Origin: Zingiber officinale
Lineage: Eukaryota; Streptophyta; Magnoliopsida; Zingiberales; Zingiberaceae
DNA length: 64,000 nt
Direction of reading: 5' to 3'
Assembly (NCBI RefSeq): GCF_018446385.1
Contig: NC_056002.1
Span: 35,450,063-35,514,062 of the forward strand
The notes under the pieces were generated by a model. The model saw nothing but the letters and a program-made list of their open reading frames with translations. It searched no databases and was not told where the DNA came from. How positions within the stretch are numbered: the stretch's first letter is position 1; each line of letters begins with the position of its first letter. The translations under genes were made by a program, and so were the position numbers. Shown here one piece after another: positions 56,349 through 64,000 of this stretch.

Positions 56349-58490
56349 ATGGCAAGCTCCTCCGAACCCGCTGTTGGTGTTCATGGCCCTTGGTATCTGA
56401 CCATGGAGAGTCGGTTTGATGAGGAGGGTGCTCGGCGCCTTGCCCGGACGTATGGGATTCCCGATAACTATGAAATAGTCATAGCCGACCCGACTGACCG
56501 GCCCCGTGACCCGCCGACCGGCACCATTTGTTTCTTTCTGGACTAATTCCAGGGCGGCCTTAGGTTTCCTACCCATCCCTTTATTTTGGAGGTTTGTAAT
56601 TATTTTCGCATCCCGCTCGGCCAACTTGTGCCGAATTCCTTTAGGCTGCTGAGCGGGGTAGTCGTCCTCTTTAAGCTGCACAGTATCCCTCTTGACCCCA
56701 AAATATTCCACTTCTTTTTCTACCCTAAACAATCCGAGCCGGGCACCTTTATCTTCCAAAGTAGAATAGGCTTTAGATTTTTTGATAATATGCCGACCTC
56801 CAACAAACACTGGAAGGAGTTTTTCTTCTACATCCGACTTCCTGAGCGGCCAGCCTTCCGAACCAAATGGCAGACTGCGCCAGAGCTCGGCAAGTTCAGA
56901 AGCAACCCAGCCTATCTTCATGCGGCGAACTGGTTATCCGGTCAGCGATACAAGATCGACCAGTTGCTTCTCAAGGGGGTGTTGTATATTTTCGGATTGT
57001 CTCCCGTTCGGGCAAATCTCCCCATCCGCATGAGTAAGGATTCTTTACTCTTAGTCTTTTTTGTCTAATTGATTTTAATTTCTTTTACTGCAGCTGAAGT
57101 CATGTGGCGCTCCAAGGCCACCGATCATCTGAAGTTGAAGTCCGTGGAAATCGAAGCGGCGACTAAAAGAGAACTCGCCGAGCGGGGTCTTATCCCCAGC
57201 CGCCCGGCAGCTACAGGAGAGGGGGGGACGCAGTCTGCCCCTGAAACAGAAGTCACCTCAGCCGCTTCAACGGAGGTTGAGGCGGATCCTGTTTCCTCTG
57301 CTCCAGCAGAGCTGGGAGTCCCCCAGGTCGGGGATCCTCCACTGGAAGTTCGGCGGAAACGTCGAAGAGACACCAGCCTTCCGACTCAAGGCGAACCACA
57401 AGCGCCGATCGGGGTACATTCTCCGGACCACACACCGCCGCAGATCGGGACCCCTGTGGCTTCGCCTACCGCACGGCCCTCAGGCTCTCCTCCCCAAACT
57501 CGTCGCCGCTTACGTCGGTTGGGCGAAACTTCCACCATGGGGGAGTCCTCGCATCAGGCGGCCGCGACTGAAGAAGCGCCGTCCGGCCATCCGACCATCA
57601 AAACTACCCTCCGATTCCCATCGGAGGAATATTTACTGTCTGCTGATCGGCCATCAAGCCCCGTCCATGAAATAACCCTGACGGGTCCGCTCGCCAAGCT
57701 GTTCGAGGACGCCCAGATGCAAGTGGCCCTCATGACGCCTAAGCAGCTCGGCGATAACAACATGCAGCAGGCCACTCAGGTAAATTCATTTTTCTTTCTG
57801 TGCTATGCTACTGTCCAGTTCCTCATTTTATTATTTCCCTTACAGCGCTGGGCTGAGCAAATCGCCACTAGCCATCGGCTAGCCGAGCTGGAGGATCTCC
57901 TGGAGAAACTCCAAGTGTCAGGGGGTCCATCGGCCGAGCGGGAGAAACAAACCCTCGAGGCCGAACAGAAGAAGTCCGCCGACTTGGCGGCAGAGGTGGC
58001 TCGACTTGAAGGCCTGGTCAAGACACGCGACGCAGACGTGAAGCGCGCAAGCAGCCGAAAGAGGCGGGCGATTGCTGATCTGGACAAAATGAAAGTTGAA
58101 GTCCGAGCCCTAGATCAGCAGTCTAAGAACCTGGAAGCCCAACTAGCTGCCGAACGGGAAGGGCGCTCGGCTGAACGCACCAAAGCGGAGGTGGACCTGA
58201 AAGTTCTTCAAGATTCGCTGATTGCCGCCCGAGCGGCTCTCAGACAATATAAGGAGGGAGAGTCGAGTCGCCTAGCAGCAGCTCGCCAAGAATACCTCCG
58301 TTCGGAGCGGTTCGGCGCAAAATTCGGTGGCAACATCTCCTCAACTTTCCTCGAGGCGGTCAAGGTCACCATGGCGTACTTGAAGAAGGGTGGCCACCTT
58401 CCCGAGGAAATGCATATTCCAGCCTCTGACCTGGCGGCCATGATTGATGATATCCCGGACGCCTTCTTTAATTTTGAAGACCCAGAGTGA
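56349..58490 (+). pseudogene. T2 antisense gene: transposase_28-like domain plus coiled coil, one nonsense codon
   Basis: Three exons: 56349-57033, 57094-57779 and 57846-58490, with introns of 60 bp (GTAAGG...CAG) and 66 bp (GTAAAT...CAG). The exons sum to 672 codons in one frame. The N-terminal domain (residues about 20-230) has the family motifs FRIPLGQLVPNSF and WKEFFFYIRLPERPAF. A proline- and serine-rich region follows. From about residue 460 comes a long charged coiled coil (LAELEDLLEKLQ...), ending FNFEDPE. The 66-bp intron has no stop and is in phase, so retention would still be readable. The only lesion seen is a TAA at 56544-56546. No catalytic motif is visible, and the family's function is unknown. 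Confidence 0.8.
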
Positions 58491-58809
58491 GGCGAGTTGT
58501 TTCAAGTGCTTTTTGTATTTCATCCGCTCAGCGGATGTAAAAATTTTTGTACGTGCCGTTCGGCCTCCTTATGTTCCTTTGCTTGCATTTTTTGTTAGCC
58601 CTTCATTGTCTCGTTTTAGCGTGTTGCTGCTTATTCATAGAATCAGTTGGACTCCCCTTGCTTCCTACTAAACGGCCGATCGGGTTAACCAATTGACTTG
58701 TTTCCTCGGAATCGTTTAGCGCTTGGCTATACTAATTGCCTTCAGTGAATGCGAAGTGTTGGCAAACCGACGGTCGATCGGCCTTAATCAGTCTAGTACT
58801 TGCGAATGA
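58491..58809. other. 3' flank of the T2 antisense gene
   Basis: No gene is seen. T-rich stretches directly after the stop could serve as a 3' UTR for the antisense transcript. Confidence 0.4.
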
Positions 58810-59945
58810 TCATGATCGGCGCGGCTCTCGATCTTTAACGACGGCTCGCCTCTCGATTTTTAACGTCAGTGCTCGACGGCGCGGTTATTTATAGCCGGTC
58901 GGCGCGGCTCTCGGTCTTTAACGTTGGTGCTCGACGGCGCGGTTATTTATAGCCGATCGGCGCGGCTCTCGATGTTTAACGACGGTGCTCGTCGGTGCGA
59001 TTGTTTATAGCCGATCGGCGAGGCTCTCGATGTTTGACGATGGTGCTCGTCGGTCTTCCGCTCGGAGATTTATAGACGCCGGCTCGTCTCTTGATTTTTA
59101 ACGTCGGTGCTCGACGGCGCGGTTGTTTATAGCCGGTCGGCGCGGCTCTCGATCTTTAACGTCGGTGCTCGACGGCGCGATTATTTATAGTCGATCGGCG
59201 CGGCTCTCGATCTTTAACGACGGTGCTCGTCGGCGCGATTATTTATAGCCGATCGGCGCGGCTCTCGATGTTTAACGACGGTGCTCGTCGGCGCGATTAT
59301 TTATAGCCGATCGGCGCGGCTCTCGATCTTTAACGACGGTGCTCGTCGGTCTTCCGCTCGGGGATTTATAGACGCCGGCTCGTCTCTCGATTTTTAACGT
59401 CGGTGCTCGACGGCGCGGTTATTTATAGCCGGTCGGCGCGGCTCTCGATCTTTAACGTCGGTGCTCGACGGCGCGGTTGTTTATAGCCGATCGGCGAGGC
59501 TCTCGATGTTTAACGACGGTGCTCGTCGGTCTTCCGCTCGGGGATTTATAGACGCCGGCTCGTCTCTCGATTTTTAACGTCGGTGCTCGACGGCGCGGTT
59601 GTTTATAGCCGGTCGGCGCGGCTCTCGATCTTTAACGTCGGTGCTCGACGGCGCGATTATTTATAGTCGATCGGCGCGGCTCTCGATCTTTAACGACGGT
59701 GCTCGTCGGCGCGATTATTTATAGCCGATCGGCGCGGCTCTCGATGTTTAACGACGGTGCTCGTCGGCGCGATTATTTATAGCCGATCGGCGCGGCTCTC
59801 GATCTTTAACGACGGTGCTCGTCGGTCTTCCGCTCGGGGATTTATAGACGCCGGCTCGTCTCTCGATTTTTAACGTCGGTGCTCGACGGCGCGGTTATTT
59901 ATAGCCGATCGGCGCAGCTCTCGATGTTTAACGACGGTGCTCGAC
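58810..59945. repeat. 58-bp minisatellite with higher-order structure in T2
   Basis: The basic 58-bp unit contains GCGGCTCTCGAT, TTTAACG, GGTGCTCG, TTATTTATAG and the palindrome GCCGATCGGC. A variant segment with CGGTCTTCCGCTCGG begins at 59051, 59346, 59526 and 59823, giving steps of 295, 180 and 297 bp. A higher-order unit of about 476 bp is therefore repeated about twice. The array sits between the convergent antisense gene and integrase. Confidence 0.88.
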
Positions 59946-60650
59946 GGCCTTCAAGGCTAACTCCTTACCAGGTCAAGCGACCTTGGCCTTCATAACTTAT
60001 CTCGCGCTTGGACAGTCTTTGTGCCCGGCCGAACAGCACGGGTCACTTGCTTGCGAATATAATCGGCTGGGGGGCCTTCGCTATTCGGGCGCTCGGCTCG
60101 GATAATCCATATGCCCCTTCCACCCAGCTCGGAGAACGTACTCCTAGCCGAACGGCTCAGGGTCTGCTGCGTCGAGCATTTTGGCTCGGATAATTTACCT
60201 CCGTCCGGAAGGTACTGGGTTTTCGATCCTCGAGCGCTTGGCTCGACCCATTTACCTCCGGCCGGAAGGTACTGGGTTTTCGATCCTCGAGCGCTTGGCT
60301 CGACCCATTTACCTCCGGCCGAGCGGCTCGGGGCCTTCGTTATTGAGCGCTTGGCTCGTAAATAATCCTCCCCGAGATAGTCTCGGCTAAAATGTACCTG
60401 GCCGAGCGGCTCAGGCCTTCGCTCCAGGCAATAACGAACGCTGCTTATATTCTATACGCAGCCCGGCCGAACGGCCTGGGGTCTTCGGGTTCGAGCTCCC
60501 GGCTCGGATATAAACCTCTCGGCCTATCTACCCGGGGGCCTTCGGGTTACGATGATAATGCCTTATATTCGCTCTTTTGACTTTTCATCTCTGCATTTCA
60601 AGTATTTAGTCGAAAAATGAAATACACGGTGATTTACAATGATACACCTT
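59946..60650. other. Spacer with 57-bp repeat before the T2 integrase
   Basis: GGAAGGTACTGGGTTTTCG recurs at 60207 and 60264 (57 bp), with a third partial unit near 60310. Open frames here come from the repeat. The rest is rich in GGCCGAGCGGCTC wording and has no gene. Confidence 0.65.
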
Positions 60651-61900
60651 TCACCCCGCCCGGTAAGGCTGGAGGTGGTTCGCGCTCCACGGCCTATCTA
60701 GCTGCCGTCCGTCCTCGTCCTCCAAATAATACGCGCCCGAGCGGAGCTTTTCGATGATTTTGAAAGGGCCTGCCCATGGAGCTTCAAGCTTGCCGACATC
60801 TCCGACCGGCTTGACTTTCTTCCAGACAAGATCGCCGACTTGGAACGATCTGGGAATTACGCGCCGGTTGTAGTTTTGCTTCATCCGCTGACGGTATGCC
60901 ATCAGCCGAACGGATGCCTTAGCTCGCTCCTCATCTACCAGATCCAGCTCCATGTTCCTCCGATCGGCGTTGCCTCCATCGTACAATTGGACCCGGGTAG
61001 ACTCGACGCCGACTTCCACCGGAATGACTGCCTCGCCGCCATACACCAAATGGAACGGTGTGGCACCCGTCCCTTCCTTCAGCGTCGTTCGGATGGCCCA
61101 CAAGACGCTCGGCACTTCATCCGGCCAACTCCCTCCCAAATGGTCGAGCCGAGCGCGCAGAATACGAAGAATTTCCCGGTTGGCGACTTCAGCTTGACCG
61201 TTGCTCTGAGGATAGGCCACGGACGTGAAATGTTGCTCAATGCCGTAGCTTTTGCACCAATCCTCTAACATCTTCCCTGTGAACTGCCGCCCGTTGTCGG
61301 ACACTAGTCGGCGAGGGATGCCGAACCGACAAATGATGTGTTGCCAGATGAATTTTTTAACCATTTGTTCAGTGATCTTTGCCAGCGGCTCGGCCTCCAC
61401 CCACTTGGAGAAATAGTCTACCGCCACTAGTAAAAATTTCCTCTGCCCGGTCGCCATCGGAAATGGACCCACAATATCCATTCCCCATTGATCGAACGGA
61501 CATGAGATGGTTGATGCCTTCATCTCCTCTGCCGGTCGGTGGGAGAAGTTGTGATACTTCTGGCATGAAAGGCATGTAGATACTGTCCGAGCGGCATCTG
61601 TTTGTAAAGTTGGCCAAAAGTATCCGGCCAAGAGGATCTTCTTGGCCAATGAGCGTCCGCCCGGATGACCCCCGCATGATCCTGGAGGATGTAAGCTGAG
61701 TCCTCCGAGCTTACACATTTCAGCAAAGGGCGCGAGAAAGCTTTCTTGTAAAGCTGATCTCCGATGAGTGTAAACCGACCGGCTCTTCTTCTGAGGAGCC
61801 GGGCTGCATATTCATCGGATGGTGTGGTGCCCGAACGAAGGAATTCTATAATAGGTGTCCTCCAGTCACTTGGAAACGCGAGGCCTTGCATCCGGTCGAC
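60651..61900 (-). pseudogene. T2 integrase
   Basis: The integrase is well preserved from about 61680 to its stop at 60651. It has a zinc region ending in CLSCQKYHNFSHRP, the acidic triad in WGMDIVGPFP, VSDNGRQFTG and SNGQAEVANREI, and the C-terminal GDLVWKKVKPVGDVGKL and LDRPWSANHLQPYRAG. A frameshift near 61680, inside the His-His part of the zinc region, separates it from the upstream RNase H frame. The catalytic core itself is open. Confidence 0.87.
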
Positions 61901-62638
61901 ATGCGCCACCAGCAGCGTTTTTTCAATTGGTTGCTGAATGGCGACCGGCGTTATTGAGCTCGCGAGTTTGGCTAACTCATCGGCCGCCTGGTTCTCCGTT
62001 CGTGGGATCTTCTGAATAAGCACCTCTCGGAAAGTAGCTTTGAGTTTTTCAAAGGCCTCAGCGTAGAGTTTGAGCCGAACACAGTTGATTTCAAAGGTGC
62101 CGGAAAGTTGCTGAGCGGCCAACTGTGAATCAGAATAGAGTGTCACCCGACCTGCTCCCACATGCCGTGCTGCCTGCAATCCGGCTATGAGAGCCTCATA
62201 CTCTGCTTCATTGTTAGTAGCTTTGTAATCTAGCCGGACGGATAGGTGCATCTTTTCTTCCTGAGGTGAGAGTAGTAATATTCCGATCCCACTTCCGAGC
62301 CGAGTGGAGGATCCATCCACATATATTCTCTACATAGCTTCCGGCTCTGGCCTTTGCACTTCGGTCACAAAATCAGCCAAGGATTGGGCTTTAATCGCCG
62401 AGCGGGGCTGATATTGGATGTCAAATTCACTTAATTCTATCGTCCACTTGATAAGCCGTCCGGACGCTTCTGGATTCAACAGCACTCTTCCGAGTGGACT
62501 GTTCGTCCGGACAATAATGGTGTGAGCCAAGAAATACGGTCGCAGGCGCCGAGCGGCTAGAACCAAAGCAAAGGCCAACTTCTCGAGCCCAGTGTAACGA
62601 GATTCAGCATCTTTTAAAATGTGGCTTAGAAAATACAC
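61901..62638 (-). pseudogene. T2 RNase H and archaeal-type RNase H
   Basis: The first RNase H part (62638-62330) has YFLSHILKDAESRYTGLEK and ends in the FDIQYQPRSAIKAQSLADF region. A TAG at 62329-62331, most simply an old TGG, precedes YVDGSSTRLGSGIG of the archaeal-type RNase H. That domain shows NNEAEYEALIAGLQAARH and YSDSQLAAQQLSG, and its end has the IPRTENQAADELAKLAS stretch. It corresponds to the T1 domains at 7150-7755 and 4569 downward. Confidence 0.85.
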
Positions 62639-63600
62639 AGGCTGTTCTTCGCCCTCACAAGTGTTGAGCCTACAGCATGCTCGATTGACGACAGATACAT
62701 ATAAAGTGACTCACCCCCGACCGGCTTGGCTAACACTGGTAGAGAATTAAGATATGTCTTCAACTCTTCAAATGCTCGGTCACATTCTTCATCCCACTGG
62801 AACTTAGTGGCCTTGCGCAGGATCTTGAAGAATGGCAGGCTCCGGTCGGCGATTCTGGAGATGAATCTGGATAAAGCTGTTATCCGACCGGTCAACCTTT
62901 GCACTTCTCTTGTATTTCTTGGGGGCGGCATGTCTTGCAGTGCTTTAACCTTGCTGGGATTTGCTTCGATTCCCCGCTCGGTCACTATGTACCCCAAGAA
63001 ACGCCCTCCTTTGGCTCCGAACAGGCACTTTTGGGGATTTAGCTTGACTCCATATTTGCGCAGCGTTCGGAAGGTTTCTTCCATATCCTTGAAAAGATCG
63101 GCCGCTCGGACGGATTTGATAAGAATGTCGTCCACATAAACTTCCAGATTCCGCCCGATCTGCTCCTTGAACACCTTGTTCATCAAGCGTTGATAGGTGG
63201 CCCCGGCATTCCGAACGGCATCACATTGTAGCAATATGTGCCGTCGGCCGTTACGAAGCTTACTTTTTCTTGATCTTCCCGGGCGAGCGGCACTTGATGA
63301 TATCCTTGGTAGGCGTCAAGCATGCAAATTAATTCGCAGCCGGCCGTAGAGTCCACCAGCTGATCTATCCGGGGCAGAGGATAAAAATCCTTGGGGCATG
63401 CCTTGTTTAAATCTCGAAAGTCGATGCAGACCCTCCACTACTACGTTGGCCAGCCAGCTCGGGAACTGCACCTCGCGTATGTGGCCGGCCTTCAGAAGTT
63501 TTTCCACCTCCGCCCGGATAATGGCATTCTGCTCGGCGCTGAAGTCCCTTTTTCTCTGCTTCACTGGCCGAGCGTCCGGTCGGACATGCAATTCATGCTG
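62639..63600 (-). pseudogene. T2 reverse transcriptase
   Basis: From the N-terminal side: VKQRKRDFSAEQNAIIRAEV and HIREVQFPSWLANVV (63591 to about 63440), then a deletion that removes the region with VKK..KWRVCIDF, a readable but out-of-frame middle, NAGATYQRLMNKVF, the catalytic YVDDILIKS and FLGYIVTERGIEANPSKV. Another frame loss lies near 63215 (MPFG region), and one near 62640 at the RNase H border. The active-site Asp residues are kept. Confidence 0.85.
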
Positions 63601-64000
63601 CGCTAGGCTCGGCGAAATTCCAGGTAACTCATGTGTCGACCAGACGAAGACATCATGATTTCGTTGGAGGCATTGGATCAGCTTCTCCTTCTGTTCTTTC
63701 CCCAGATCAGAGGCGATAAAAGTCGTGGCCTCCGATCGGGTCGGATGGATCTGGACTTCCTCCTTTTCATCATAAATTAAAGCAGGAGGTTTCTCGGTTA
63801 TGGCGTGTACCTCAATTCGGGGCGCCTTCCGAGCGGAACAAGCTTCTGCTCATATCTAGTATCGCCGAGCCGCTAGCTGATCTCCCCGCACTTCTCCTAC
63901 TTTGTCCTCCACGGGGAACTTTATCTTCTGGTGGAAGGTTGAGACAACCGCCCGAAATTCGCTGAGCGCCGGTCGTCCCAAAATGATGTTGTAGGATGAG
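63601..64000 (-). pseudogene. T2 protease-to-reverse-transcriptase linker and protease C-terminal strand (partial)
   Basis: At the right edge the minus strand reads SYNIILGRPALSEFRAVVST, the last strand of the Tat protease, followed by FHQKIKFP and a linker with several breaks near 63830-63860. The protease active site and gag lie beyond the window. Confidence 0.7.

Larger units (their letters stand above)
55019..64000 (-). mobile_element. T2: Tat-type Ty3/gypsy element, right end outside the window
   Basis: The left border is the 3' LTR (55019-55697). Then come the antisense gene (56349-58490, plus strand), a long minisatellite, and on the minus strand integrase, two RNase H domains, reverse transcriptase and the start of the protease at the right edge. 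It has the same architecture as T1, but LTR length and sequence differ, so it is another family in the same clade. It interrupts the S1-type LTR at GGTTT (55014-55018), its expected target duplication. CGCTCGG/CCGAGCG wording is unusually frequent throughout. Confidence 0.86.

Noticed and set aside
58810..59945. Regular short repeats resembling a CRISPR array
   Set aside because: Units are contiguous without unique spacers, there are no cas genes, and the surroundings are a plant retrotransposon.
60008..60580. Open frames with repeated RPEGTGFSILERLA-like peptides
   Set aside because: They are translations of the 57-bp repeat in the T2 spacer.

Overview
This is plant nuclear DNA from a transposon-rich region. 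The evidence is LTR retrotransposons of the plant Tat and copia types, tRNA-derived SINEs, a nine-exon plant bZIP gene with GT-AG introns, and a broken plant membrane-protein gene whose codons end almost only in C or G. That codon bias suggests a commelinid monocot. I cannot name the species. Only one host gene looks intact.

Layout from left to right. 1-12296: a decayed Tat-type Ty3/gypsy element (T1, minus strand), split by a foreign 2.58-kb LTR (S1, 4570-7148) with a perfect 5-bp target duplication. 12302-12487: a SINE copy. 12488-15250: mostly non-coding, with a 33-bp palindromic tandem repeat. 15277-17270: a decayed Ulp1-protease-like gene. 17318-33413: a 5'-truncated copia element (C1, plus strand). 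It holds a pol-less copia element of a related LTR family (C2, minus strand, 18984-25130) and, inside its 3' LTR, a 2.9-kb solo LTR (S2, 30023-32943). 33414 to about 36000: a fragment of a third Tat element (T3). 36306-36515: a second SINE copy with a 19-bp target duplication.

38788-41839 holds an apparently complete G-box-binding bZIP transcription factor gene (minus strand, 356 residues). Its 515-bp upstream region, shared with a divergent membrane-protein pseudogene (42355-49882), carries a G-box. That pseudogene is split by a young copia element (C3, 42877-49457) with both LTRs and a TCTCC target duplication. 49883-52840 is AT-rich, followed by a GC-rich hairpin region and what looks like the first coding exon of a hAT transposase. 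That exon is cut by a second copy of the S1 LTR (52841-55018), which is in turn cut by a second Tat element (T2, 55019 to the right edge).

The best candidate for an under-described system is the gene carried antisense by all three Tat elements between pol and the 3' LTR. It encodes a putative gypsy-type-transposon (transposase_28-like) domain plus a coiled coil. In T1 and T2 it has short introns at matching positions and its own TATA box; in T2 it has only one nonsense codon although the pol of the same element has at least five lesions. In T2 and T3 a minisatellite follows its 3' end. Most other content is nested transposon decay whose relative order can be read from target duplications and interruptions.
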